DNA of 27,869 nucleotides from an uncultured Alistipes sp. (GCA_910587675.1 CAJUMU010000024.1:1-27869); one strand, 5' to 3'; positions 7,383 to 14,631 are shown, numbered from the stretch's first letter. Numbers and translations are program-made. Notes: generated from the letters alone by a model not told the origin.

Positions 7383-7634
7383 ATGGAGAAACGAAAACAC
7401 CACGAAAGTACCATAGAGCGTGTAAGGATGGTTCGCGCCATTACCGAGCAGCACTATGAAAGCGGCAATCAGGCGCGGTGTTACAAGGCCGTATGGCGGC
7501 AGCATATTTTTCCAAAGTTCAAAATCTGCTATCGCACCTACCTGAATTATTTAGGCATACCGACGCCTCCGCCCGTGCAGCAGCCGCAGCAACTCACTTT
7601 ATGGGATGCACTCAATGAAAGCCCCGCGACCTGA
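7383..7634 (+). CDS. Last gene of the rightward early operon, hypothetical
   Basis: 83 residues, basic N-terminal two-thirds (HHESTIERVRMVRAITEQHY and KAVWRQHIFPKFKICYRTYLNYLGI) and a proline/glutamine-rich tail ending LTLWDALNESPAT. The basic part may be a small DNA-binding domain, but I cannot name a family. It stands after a 97-bp gap, and its stop codon lies inside the loop of the terminator hairpin, so it closes the operon. A late-gene activator (Mor or C) is usual near this place in Mu; no similarity to Mor was evident. Confidence 0.68.
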   Translation: MEKRKHHESTIERVRMVRAITEQHYESGNQARCYKAVWRQHIFPKFKICYRTYLNYLGIPTPPPVQQPQQLTLWDALNESPAT

Positions 7635-7649
7635 ACGCGGGGCTTTTTC
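7621..7649 (+). terminator. Intrinsic terminator between early and head operons
   Basis: GCCCCGCG (7621-7628) pairs perfectly with CGCGGGGC (7636-7643) across a 7-nt loop, followed by TTTTTC. On the opposite strand the same hairpin is followed by TTTC, so it may also end the leftward head operon, whose last stop codon is at 7650-7652. Confidence 0.9.
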
Positions 7650-8135
7650 TTACCCTTTCCGCAGCGTCGGGGCAATCCCCGTCACTTTCGCGGCTTTCGG
7701 TACTGCTGTGATGTCCTGCGCGCTGGTGGTGTACCGCTCGACGCTCTCCATCAGTTCCGCGTGGTCGTGGTTGGTCGCCGAGGTAGTCAGCTGGAAGCCT
7801 GAAAAGTTATCCCCCCGCAATCCCTGCATGGCGGCATTTATCTGGTCTATCAAATCAAGAAACCCCAGCGCGTCGGACATTTTCGGGTCTTTCGCCCCGT
7901 GTGTGCTGACGGCTCGCGTCACCAGATGCAGGCGCACTGCCACGTCGCCGCGCCGTGCGCCGTTGTTCTGCTGCCGCCACTCTATCGGCTCGAACTCCAC
8001 GAACACGGCAGGCAAAGGCCATACCGCGCCGCCGCTAAGCGTCTGGACGTTGTTGTTCCACAGGTCTATAAACTGAATATCTGGCACGCGCTCGGTAAGA
8101 CGTGTGCAGATTGCCTGAAAAATCTGTTTTCTCAT
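7650..8135 (-). CDS. Putative tail completion/terminator protein (Mu gp37 position)
   Basis: 161 residues; the sequence VFVEFEPIEWRQQNNGARRGDVAVRLHLVTR (beta strands, read in the middle of the protein) resembles small phage tail-completion or neck proteins. Last gene of the leftward head operon, coupled by an ATGA overlap (8132-8135) to the gpG-like gene. Such proteins cap the tail tube or join head and tail. The call rests on position and fold-like pattern; no signature motif is known to me. Confidence 0.55.
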   Translation of the reverse strand: MRKQIFQAICTRLTERVPDIQFIDLWNNNVQTLSGGAVWPLPAVFVEFEPIEWRQQNNGARRGDVAVRLHLVTRAVSTHGAKDPKMSDALGFLDLIDQINAAMQGLRGDNFSGFQLTTSATNHDHAELMESVERYTTSAQDITAVPKAAKVTGIAPTLRKG

Positions 8136-8590
8136 TTCCTTATGAATTTAGACAGTTGCATGTTGAAATCCGCGACGTTATCGGCAATGACGCCCTTTAT
8201 TATTTCCTGCGTCCGTTTGCCGTCGCCCACAAACTGACGCTTCGGCATGGTAAATTTCCGCGTGTGCGCCTTTACCGTGTATTGTTTTCCCTTTCTGCTG
8301 GTTCGGGTATGTTGCCGCACAGGCTTTGTTCCAGTTCCGCCCTCGTTGTGTATGGCTGCGTATGGCACGGCGGACGTGAACCGCACACCGTTTCCTCTTA
8401 CTTCCGCCTTGATGCTTCGGCGCATTGTTCCCGTAACCATCAGCAGCGATCCTTTCGCGTTGGGGTTGGCTCGGCGTTTCCATTTCTTTGTAAAAAACGC
8501 CTTTCGGTCGAAGTTCTTGTCGAACTCGTCGGAGAGTTCCACGCGCATATCGTCCAATATGTTTCTTTTAAGTTGTTCCCCGTCTATCAT
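8132..8590 (-). CDS. Phage virion morphogenesis protein, Mu gpG-like
   Basis: 152 residues with the family's landmark pieces in order: GSLLMVTGTMRRSI (47-60), VPYAAIHNEGG (75-85) and MPKRQFVG (115-122) near the C-terminus. This matches the gpG/phage_tail_S and HK97-gp10 type proteins that act in head completion and head-tail joining. It is separated from the MuF gene upstream by the oppositely oriented 75-codon gene. Confidence 0.8.
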   Translation of the reverse strand: MIDGEQLKRNILDDMRVELSDEFDKNFDRKAFFTKKWKRRANPNAKGSLLMVTGTMRRSIKAEVRGNGVRFTSAVPYAAIHNEGGTGTKPVRQHTRTSRKGKQYTVKAHTRKFTMPKRQFVGDGKRTQEIIKGVIADNVADFNMQLSKFIRK

Positions 8591-8629
8591 TTTGGGTGTT
8601 ATTTTTATAATTAAACAAAAAATAATTCG

Positions 8630-8637
8630 TATTTTTG
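8630..8637 (+). promoter_or_regulatory. Consensus -7 box of the putative immunity gene
   Basis: TATTTTTG is a perfect TAnnTTTG box inside a very AT-rich stretch (8598-8636). The -33 position has only a T-rich run and no exact TTTG. The expected start site falls at about 8641-8645, which coincides with the ATG at 8643, so the mRNA would have almost no leader. Confidence 0.6.
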
Positions 8638-8642
8638 CCGAT

Positions 8643-8870
8643 ATGAAAGTGCCCGAACAAATAAAGAGTGCCGCAAAAAGTCTTATCGACCTTTACGGCG
8701 ATGCCTTTGACTACCTCGGTAAGTACAAGGGCAAAGACGCTTTTTTGTTCCGTTTCCCAGAGGACACCGATACGGGCTTCCCTTACATCTACCTTTTCAA
8801 AGACGGCAAAGCCACCGAAGTAACGGGCTTTGAAGCATTGGGCATTATCCGTTTACTTGTCAAAGATTGA
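8643..8870 (+). CDS. Putative immunity protein for the MuF papain-fold toxin
   Basis: 75 residues from the ATG at 8643, with no signal peptide or membrane segment (MKVPEQIKSAAKSLIDLYGD, then FRFPEDTDTGFPYIYLFKDG). It is the only rightward gene inside the leftward head operon. It overlaps the 3' end of the toxin-bearing MuF gene tail-to-tail by 18 bp and has its own consensus promoter. In MuF polymorphic-toxin loci an immunity gene is expected next to the toxin. I recognise no named immunity family, so the role is inferred from position, size and separate promoter. Alternative: an unrelated moron gene. The ORF is open further upstream, but that part runs antisense through the gpG-like gene. 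Confidence 0.65.
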   Translation: MKVPEQIKSAAKSLIDLYGDAFDYLGKYKGKDAFLFRFPEDTDTGFPYIYLFKDGKATEVTGFEALGIIRLLVKD

Positions 8871-10394
8871 TGCAAATTTAGTGTCGAACAGTTTGTTATC
8901 AACACGCAGCACGCCTCTTTTGGGGTAGGGTTTTGTCGCCCCGCTTTCGCACAGTTCGTCAATGCTCCTTTTCGCCCCGCTTCTCTCACTGTAAACCTGC
9001 GGTTCTATATACTTCAATGTACCGTCTTCAAAACGTTGCAGGACAGTTGCGTGTCCCCCTCCGCCTTTCCAGCCGATAGTCAGTATATATACGCCCGTCT
9101 CCTTGCAGCATTCCTCGAAATATTCAGCATATCTTTTTTTCGACATCTGTTTATATCCCTTTGCTATCATCCAGTCGTATGTCAGCGTCGGCACGGCTGG
9201 CGACCCGTCCGTGTTCTTCCATGCCTCGAACGAACGCTGGCGTGACAGGTATTCCGACAACGAGTTTTTGGTGTTTGCCTTTGCGGTCACGTTAAAGCCC
9301 ATCAGCCGCAATACATAAGCGGGGGCGCAGGTCTGGCAGTTGATGCTGTATTCGTATTTTTTGCCATAGTTCGGATTGGCGTGCTGCTGGTCTGCCTGCT
9401 CGACGGTCATAGGTTTTCCCTTTGTTATTTTCAGGGCTTCTTCTATTTCAAGGTTGTGCGCGGCAATGGCCTGCTTTTCTTCAGGCGTCAGGTTGTCGGG
9501 CAGTTCCTCGACCATGTCGCGGATGCGTTTCTCCCTGATGGCTTCCTGCGTCACCTGTTCGATGACCTGCTTTGCCTCTGCGGGTGCTTTGAAATACGGG
9601 TGCTTTGGCGGGAACAGTTGCAGCGACTTTCCAGCGTTATACCTGAAAATGGCCTTTTTCGCCCCCTCCGTGCAGTTCTGCCCGCGCTTCATGGCCAGTT
9701 CTGGGTCGGATGCGGGATATTTGTTCTTTCGCACCTGTACGGCCGTGCATCGGCAGTTCCAGCCGTTTGGCGGCAGGAACATGTCCCAGAACGGGTCGGA
9801 CGGCGGCAGTGTCGTGCCGTTGAGTATGGCGTGTTCCTCGCGCACCTTGTCGTCGCCCGCCGTGCGGTACTGCAAGTTGTAACGGTCGCCGTCCTGCTCG
9901 AAGTCGTGCCATTTGGCCGCCATCTGCGCCGCCCCGAGCGCGTGGTTGTATTCCGCGTACAGGTAATTGTGGTTGTACTGCGCGTTTATCCGCTTTACGT
10001 CCGTCAGGAACTCCCCGAACGGTTTGATGTCGCCCTTTTCCGTGAGCATGGACAGCCCCACTTCACGCAGCGCGTGGAATGTCTTAAATCCCGAAAACAC
10101 AAAAGCGTTGTTTTCGAGGGCATAACGTATAGTGTCAGGCACTTCATGGGGCAGCGCGCTGCCGACGGCCGTATCAATCACGCGCAGCGTCTCGTTAATG
10201 AGAGCCTGCGCCTGCGGTTCTGTCAGGCATGAAACATCAAATCCCCCGTTCTGGTACACCGTCTTTGCCGCCTCGTCAAACAGCGCGTCGTCGAAGTCAA
10301 ACGGCCGTCCGCCCTCGGCCAGCGTCAGCAGTTCACGCCCGTAAAGCGAACGCAACGCCGCGTTGAAAGCCTTGTACCCCCTGCGCAGCCCCAC
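8853..10394 (-). CDS. MuF minor head protein with C-terminal papain-fold toxin domain
   Basis: 513 residues, two parts. Residues about 100-225 are the Phage_Mu_F head-morphogenesis domain: YRTAGDDKVREEHAILNGTT (176-195) and LPPNGWNCRCTAVQV (207-221). After a charged helical linker (270-330), residues about 335-505 resemble Tox-PL/papain fold toxin 1: NPNYGKKYEYSINCQTC (340-356), YVLRLMGFNVTAKAN (360-374), GGGHATVLQRFEDG (445-458) and KYIEPQ (461-466). Predicted catalytic residues are Cys353 (or Cys356) and His448; the third family acid is usually Asp and here appears to be Glu464. Family members deamidate glutamine or cleave proteins. As a capsid-interior protein it could travel with the DNA into the next host. 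The GTG start lies in a hairpin. Confidence 0.85.
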   Translation of the reverse strand: MGLRRGYKAFNAALRSLYGRELLTLAEGGRPFDFDDALFDEAAKTVYQNGGFDVSCLTEPQAQALINETLRVIDTAVGSALPHEVPDTIRYALENNAFVFSGFKTFHALREVGLSMLTEKGDIKPFGEFLTDVKRINAQYNHNYLYAEYNHALGAAQMAAKWHDFEQDGDRYNLQYRTAGDDKVREEHAILNGTTLPPSDPFWDMFLPPNGWNCRCTAVQVRKNKYPASDPELAMKRGQNCTEGAKKAIFRYNAGKSLQLFPPKHPYFKAPAEAKQVIEQVTQEAIREKRIRDMVEELPDNLTPEEKQAIAAHNLEIEEALKITKGKPMTVEQADQQHANPNYGKKYEYSINCQTCAPAYVLRLMGFNVTAKANTKNSLSEYLSRQRSFEAWKNTDGSPAVPTLTYDWMIAKGYKQMSKKRYAEYFEECCKETGVYILTIGWKGGGGHATVLQRFEDGTLKYIEPQVYSERSGAKRSIDELCESGATKPYPKRGVLRVDNKLFDTKFASIFDK

Positions 10395-10406
10395 ACCCGT
10401 GGGGCT
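10387..10406 (-). promoter_or_regulatory. Hairpin enclosing the GTG start of the MuF-toxin gene
   Basis: On the minus strand AGCCCCAC, a GGGT loop, then GTGGGGCT form a perfect 8-bp stem. The stem's second arm begins with the GTG start codon of the MuF gene, and the first arm begins within the portal stop codon. No T-run follows, so it is not a standard terminator. It probably lowers initiation or makes it depend on ribosomes arriving from the portal gene. Confidence 0.55.
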
Positions 10407-11653
10407 TACCCGAAAAAAGCGTCAGGCTGTGTTTTTGCTTGCCGCACGCCCGTGATGGGTATGTTGTAGTTATCGACGAAATACTGCGGGTCAATCTCGT
10501 AATATTCCAGCAGCAGGCGTTCCTCCTCGCGCCTTTCGGCGGGGCTGAACGATGCCGCGTCGTCCCATTGGAACGTCAGCCCCTGCACGGGGAAACCGTG
10601 CCGCGCCATAAGTGGCAGCAGCTTGTCGTTTACGACGTTCGCCACCATCTTTGCGTCGGCCTTTACCACGTCCTCGAAAATTTCAAGGTGCGTTTCCGAC
10701 TGCGACAGGGACGAACCGCTGTCGATGGTCATTGTCTGCATCAGCGTGCCTTTGGACAGTTCGCTGTTGCACCTGTCCACGCGCTTGTCATAGACGTTGT
10801 AGGCATCCCCGCGGCTGCTTTCCTTAATTTCGATGTCCGTGCCCTCGGGGAACAATGCCCAGAACGCCGCGCCCATCCTGTCCAGCGACCCCTCAATGCG
10901 TCGGCGTTCGGCCTCGTCGGTGGTGTTGGTACGTGCCACGCGCATGGGCGCGCCGAATATCTCGCCGAACATGTCCCAGAACGCCAGCATGTTTTTCTTG
11001 CTTATGCAGGAGGGTGCGCATTTGAGGAGCAGCCCCAAGTCTTTGGGCTTTCCCACCTCCACGCACCACAGGGACAAATCCCCGTCGCGGTACGGTATGC
11101 CCGTGCGCCAGTCGGCGGCGGGTTCTGGCGTAATTACCCCGTATTCGGGGCATACATGCTTGCGCGGCACAATTTCCACGCCCTCGAAGCGCATCCCGTT
11201 CTCGTCCGACACGATGTCGCCCAGCTGTATAAGGCTGTGCCCCCAGAAACGGCTGTCCAGCGCGAGGTCGCAGAAATCGTTGAACCACTCCCTTTGCAGC
11301 AGTTTGGTGGCGTCCGCCTTTTCCTTTCCGTCCTTTCCCACCAGTCGGAAATCCTTTTGCAGCGTCTTTCCTTTCCGCTGTCCGATACATCCCGTCAGGT
11401 GAAGATCCACGAGGCAGTCGGTATAGATGTCGTACAGCCGCGCGCGGTTCGGCGTGTCTATGCTTATGGCGGCCTGCCATGCCTGCCGCCATGTCGCAAC
11501 GTCTTTCTTTGTCAGGCTGTCGGTCTGCTGCATCAGCTGCGCGGTCAGTTTAAGCCCCTGTTTGCTTTTGGCAAACCGTATCAGCCTGTCCATGTCCGCC
11601 TCGGTGTATGTGCGCCGCGTGAAAGCCTGTTTAATGCTACTGATTAAGTCCAT
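10406..11653 (-). CDS. Portal protein, DUF935 (Mu gp29-like)
   Basis: 415 residues forming the dodecameric channel at the head vertex through which DNA is packaged. Recognisable pieces are FCDLALDSRFWGHSLIQL (about 127-144), the EVGKPKDLGLLLKCAP segment, and a long central helix region (FWDMFGEIFGAPMRVARTNT) typical of DUF935. The C-terminal SGSSLSQSETHLEIFEDVVKAD stretch is also characteristic. It is somewhat shorter than many DUF935 proteins. Its neighbours, gp36-like upstream and MuF downstream, keep Mu's gp28-29-30 logic. Confidence 0.9.
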   Translation of the reverse strand: MDLISSIKQAFTRRTYTEADMDRLIRFAKSKQGLKLTAQLMQQTDSLTKKDVATWRQAWQAAISIDTPNRARLYDIYTDCLVDLHLTGCIGQRKGKTLQKDFRLVGKDGKEKADATKLLQREWFNDFCDLALDSRFWGHSLIQLGDIVSDENGMRFEGVEIVPRKHVCPEYGVITPEPAADWRTGIPYRDGDLSLWCVEVGKPKDLGLLLKCAPSCISKKNMLAFWDMFGEIFGAPMRVARTNTTDEAERRRIEGSLDRMGAAFWALFPEGTDIEIKESSRGDAYNVYDKRVDRCNSELSKGTLMQTMTIDSGSSLSQSETHLEIFEDVVKADAKMVANVVNDKLLPLMARHGFPVQGLTFQWDDAASFSPAERREEERLLLEYYEIDPQYFVDNYNIPITGVRQAKTQPDAFFG

Positions 11654-11675
11654 TTAATTAGTGATTAAATACCGT

Positions 11676-12095
11676 TTAATAATCGTATCTGTTCGGGGGC
11701 ATAGAGCCGTAACGGACGGGGTTGTGTGCATCCGTTTCCCCGTCCGTGCCTGTATATGTCGGCAGGTCTGGCGACGCTTTGGAGTTCTGGACGTCGCGCA
11801 GCCATTTCACCGAATCATTGTACAGGCATTCGCGCCTTTCGTGCCCCATGTTCTGCGGCAATCGGTGGATCATCAGCCAAAGGGTGATGTTCACCATGCA
11901 CTGCACCAGCATGGCGTTGCGCTGCTCACCCTCGGCGGCAAATGCCTGCCGCATGTCGTAACGGTGTCGGGTGTAGCTGCAAATCTTCTCCATTGCCGCC
12001 CGTTCCGCCTTGAGACGTTCCGCTTCGCTGGCCGTCACCTGCTCGAACTCGAAACTGTCGCACACGCTCTGGTAGTCTTCAATCGTCAGGAACAT
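11676..12095 (-). CDS. Mu gp36-like protein (DUF1320)
   Basis: 139 residues beginning MFLTIEDYQSVCDSFEFEQV, with the family features SYTRHRYDMRQAFA (40-53), a central ITLWLMIHRLPQ helix, and KWLRDVQNSKASPDLP in the C-terminal third. DUF1320 proteins are head-completion or neck components of Mu-like phages. In Mu the gene lies after the capsid gene; here it lies between terminase and portal, so the order is rearranged. It overlaps the small gene upstream by 10 bp. Confidence 0.75.
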   Translation of the reverse strand: MFLTIEDYQSVCDSFEFEQVTASEAERLKAERAAMEKICSYTRHRYDMRQAFAAEGEQRNAMLVQCMVNITLWLMIHRLPQNMGHERRECLYNDSVKWLRDVQNSKASPDLPTYTGTDGETDAHNPVRYGSMPPNRYDY

Positions 12096-12352
12096 GGCGT
12101 CTGTTTTTTTGAGTTGTCAGGGATGGCGACATACAGCGCGCATTTTTCGGCTTTCTCGGCCGTGAACCCCTTTGCGAAACGGTGCTGCCGTATCAGCTTT
12201 TTAATGCCCTGCATGGAAACCACAACGGGCTTTCCGCCGAATACAATCACCAGAAACTTTTTCCCGTACAGTGCGGCGTCGCTGTCCGCTTTTTTCTTGG
12301 CGCGTTTCAGCCGCCATTCAAACACAAGTGCTTTGAAATACTTTCTTACCAT
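12086..12352 (-). CDS. Small basic hypothetical protein after terminase
   Basis: 88 residues, basic, with a hydrophobic beta-strand pair (KFLVIVFGGKPVVVSMQGIKK) in the middle. It overlaps the terminase stop by 7 bp and the gp36-like start by 10 bp, so it belongs to the head operon. No family recognised. Possibly a structural accessory or packaging protein; this is position only. Confidence 0.65.
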   Translation of the reverse strand: MVRKYFKALVFEWRLKRAKKKADSDAALYGKKFLVIVFGGKPVVVSMQGIKKLIRQHRFAKGFTAEKAEKCALYVAIPDNSKKQTPCS

Positions 12353-13890
12353 GATACATTTTTTGCATTGTTCCGCCTGCCGAACGACGGAGTGAAACTA
12401 CTGATCCGTGAGTGCTTTTGAAGCAGTGATATTGCGCCCTCGTCGGCGTCGGGCGCATCATCGTGTCCCCGCATCCCTTTCTGGAACGCGAGGGTCTGTT
12501 CCAGCCCCGCGAGCATGTCGGGGTCTTGTTTCTGGCTTTCGTCGTAATATACAAAGCCGCGTTCCCAGTTTGCCGCGCTACTTTCGATACGCAGGAACTT
12601 GTCGGGCTTCTTGCGCTTGTCTCCCAGAATGGGCAGCTGGTAGCCGCGCAAATCGCCCTCCGTCTTGAAATCTTTTAGAATTTCCTCCTGCATGAAATTG
12701 GCCTCCATGTAGAACTTTATCGCGATACCCGTTTCCTGCGCCCACTCGAACAGGTCATAACACCACCTTACCATTTCGGGAATGGTGGCCTGCCTGACGA
12801 ACGCGCGCAGCTGCCACAGCTGCGTTTTGCGTTTTCCCCACAGTTTTGCCGCCTTGTAGTCGTTCTTAACGCTGCTTTTCCATGCGGGGTCGATGTACAG
12901 GATAAGTTCTTCAAATTCTTTCCATTTGGGACGTGTCGCCCATTTAATCCAGTCCTGACGGAACACCGCGCCCTCGGTGATGGGGTTGTTCATGTACTCT
13001 TTTTGAAACGAGCGATACCCCTGAAACCTCTCGATGGCTTTCACTTCTTCGGGCGTCCATTTGGCCGCCCATGACACGCCCCCGTCCTTGTCCCAGATGT
13101 TCACCTGTGACACATGCACCCCGTCGATGGCGCAGAAGTTGGCCAGCACGCTGTTCTTTGAAATGAGGTTGCCCACCATGATAAAGCGTCCGCGTCCGCC
13201 GTCCAGCGCGCCGAACAGAGCCTCTTTCACCCAATTTGTAAGACGGGTGACGCGTGCGGGGCTTTCGCATAGTTCGTCGTCGTCGAGGTCGTCTATGACG
13301 ATGTAGTCGGGTCGGTGGCTACGGTAACGCAGACCGCGCGGTGACTGTCCGCGTCCACGTGCGAAGAATGCCGTGCCGTCCTTTGTCACGAACTCGCCCT
13401 CCTCCCATGAACCGTTATTGTACTGCTGCCCGAAATCGTGGATATACCGCTGGTTGAACTGTAATTCCGCCTGTATGTCGGCCAGCAGCGTGTTCGCGTT
13501 GTCCTCGCTTTTGCCCACCAGCACCATGACGTTAATCTGGCGCGTTTCCTGACATTTCAGCCACATGGGTATGAAAATATCCAGATGTGTGGACTTTGCC
13601 GCGCCGCGATGCCATTTGAACGCCGCTTTCAGGTTGCGTTCTTTCAGCACCTTGTTCGCCGCCTTGATATGGAACGGCGCGCAAGACGTCTGTTTTCCCG
13701 TTTCTGGGTTCACGGTGTAGTGCGGGAAATAATAATCCACGAAAGCGGCATAGTCGGAACGCACGCGCCTGATACGTGCCAGTTTCTCCCTTTCCGTTTC
13801 CGCGGTATTCACCACGGTGGCCTGCTGCACAGTCTCGCAGTGCTTCTGCCACCTTTCGACCGCTTCCCTTAATTCCGCTTTTGAAGCCAT
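12346..13890 (-). CDS. Terminase large subunit (Mu gp28-like)
   Basis: 514 residues; the packaging motor. The ATPase half has HRGAAKST at 94-101 as Walker A and YIVIDDLDDDE at 196-206 as Walker B. The nuclease half, an RNase-H-like fold, shows LYIDPAWK (331-338, D334), YMEANFM (394-400, E397) and HDDAPDADEGA (476-486), which supply acidic metal ligands. In Mu this enzyme packages by headful cutting from integrated copies, taking flanking host DNA; that is presumed here. It follows the small subunit by 3 bp. Confidence 0.93.
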   Translation of the reverse strand: MASKAELREAVERWQKHCETVQQATVVNTAETEREKLARIRRVRSDYAAFVDYYFPHYTVNPETGKQTSCAPFHIKAANKVLKERNLKAAFKWHRGAAKSTHLDIFIPMWLKCQETRQINVMVLVGKSEDNANTLLADIQAELQFNQRYIHDFGQQYNNGSWEEGEFVTKDGTAFFARGRGQSPRGLRYRSHRPDYIVIDDLDDDELCESPARVTRLTNWVKEALFGALDGGRGRFIMVGNLISKNSVLANFCAIDGVHVSQVNIWDKDGGVSWAAKWTPEEVKAIERFQGYRSFQKEYMNNPITEGAVFRQDWIKWATRPKWKEFEELILYIDPAWKSSVKNDYKAAKLWGKRKTQLWQLRAFVRQATIPEMVRWCYDLFEWAQETGIAIKFYMEANFMQEEILKDFKTEGDLRGYQLPILGDKRKKPDKFLRIESSAANWERGFVYYDESQKQDPDMLAGLEQTLAFQKGMRGHDDAPDADEGAISLLQKHSRISSFTPSFGRRNNAKNVSW

Positions 13891-13893
13891 AGG

Positions 13894-14370
13894 CTACTGG
13901 TTGAATTTGTTCTGTAACAGTTCGCTGATATACAGGTCGTGATACTTGTTGATGGTTTTGAGCAGTTCGGGCGTAATCCCGTCGTCGAACGACATGCGGA
14001 ACTGCATCCACTTGCTGAACGCCATGAATACCTCTATCACGTCCACGATGGACGCCTTTTTGTCGAGGCGTTCGATGGTCGTTGAAAGTTTCGCCAGCTT
14101 GTCGCCCAGCCCCGCCATTGCTTCGGGGTCGTCACTTTCGTTTACCTGTTCGATGAGTTTATCAATGGTGTGCAGCAGCTTGTTCACCAGTTCGGGGCGT
14201 GTGATGTTGGACGCCGCGCGTTGTTCTTGCCAGCCGTTTTCGGCCACCCACTTGTTAATCGTTACGGCCGATACCCCGACCTTTTCCGCGATAACCTTTT
14301 GTGTTTCCCCCTGCATGAAAAGCAGGCGTGCATACTCTTTCTTTTCTTCGAGTTCCTTTTTCGTTGCCAT
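13894..14370 (-). CDS. Terminase small subunit / HTH packaging protein
   Basis: 158 residues with an N-terminal helix-turn-helix (residues 22-42: ETQKVIAEKVGVSAVTINKW) followed by a helical oligomerisation region. The HTH plus helical bundle, and its place directly before the large terminase, identify a DNA-recognition subunit similar in organisation to Mu gp27. First gene of the leftward operon; the AT-rich leader (14371-14395) fits a Bacteroidales translation start. Confidence 0.82.
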   Translation of the reverse strand: MATKKELEEKKEYARLLFMQGETQKVIAEKVGVSAVTINKWVAENGWQEQRAASNITRPELVNKLLHTIDKLIEQVNESDDPEAMAGLGDKLAKLSTTIERLDKKASIVDVIEVFMAFSKWMQFRMSFDDGITPELLKTINKYHDLYISELLQNKFNQ

Positions 14371-14419
14371 TCATAAATAAAGTATTAAACATTCCCCCGT
14401 ATCGGGGCTTTTGCTTCTG

Positions 14420-14451
14420 CAAAAGTGGTACTATCGGGCGACTGCAAGAAA
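14420..14451 (-). promoter_or_regulatory. Candidate leftward promoter for the head/packaging operon
   Basis: On the minus strand TTTC (14451-14448), 20 bp, then CACTTTTG (14427-14420) resembles TTTG/TAnnTTTG with one mismatch in each box. The start site would fall near 14413, leaving a leader of about 43 nt that contains a small CCCCG-TAT-CGGGG hairpin (14395-14407). This is a weak call. The only genes in 14371-14687 are the tRNA and these control elements. Confidence 0.35.
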
Positions 14452-14476
14452 AAGATATGCAAAGTTTTACACTCTT

Positions 14477-14508
14477 TTTGCCCGTGCAGTAGGAAAGATG
14501 AAAATTTG
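14477..14508 (+). promoter_or_regulatory. Candidate rightward promoter for tRNA and late operon
   Basis: TTTG at 14477-14480, 20 bp, then AAAATTTG at 14501-14508 (TAnnTTTG with the first base changed). Transcription would start near 14514, just before the tRNA at 14522. It is the only good promoter found upstream of the rightward late genes. Confidence 0.5.
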
Positions 14509-14521
14509 CAGCATCAAACAT

Positions 14522-14595
14522 CGCGGGGTAGAGCAGACGGCCAGCTCGTGAGGTTCATTCCCTCAAAGTCGCGGGTTCGAGTCCCGCCCCCGCTA
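14522..14595 (+). tRNA. tRNA-Met (anticodon CAT), initiator-like
   Basis: A complete 74-nt cloverleaf with no intron. The acceptor arm CGCGGGG (14522-14528) pairs with CCCCGCT (14588-14594) except at the first position. The D stem is GAGC/GCTC, the anticodon stem TGAGG/CCTCA around TTCATTC (CAT at 14556-14558), and the T arm GCGGG-TTCGAGT-CCCGC; discriminator A14595. CCA is not encoded. The unpaired 1:72 position (C-T) and A11:T24 are initiator features, but only two of the three initiator G:C pairs close the anticodon loop. It could raise initiator tRNA supply in late infection or resist a host anticodon nuclease; both are speculation. Confidence 0.9.
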
Positions 14596-14631
14596 CAATG
14601 GTATTTTTAAGGTAAGACGATTGTTTCAGTT

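Noticed and set aside
10439..11647. 402-codon rightward ORF opposite the portal gene
   Set aside because: Antisense shadow; the portal reading on the other strand is strongly supported by DUF935 features.
14395..14412. CCCCG-TAT-CGGGG hairpin followed by CTTTT as a terminator
   Set aside because: Only a 5-bp stem with a 3-nt loop and an interrupted T-run, and no rightward gene lies upstream for it to end. Kept only as a possible leader structure of the leftward operon.
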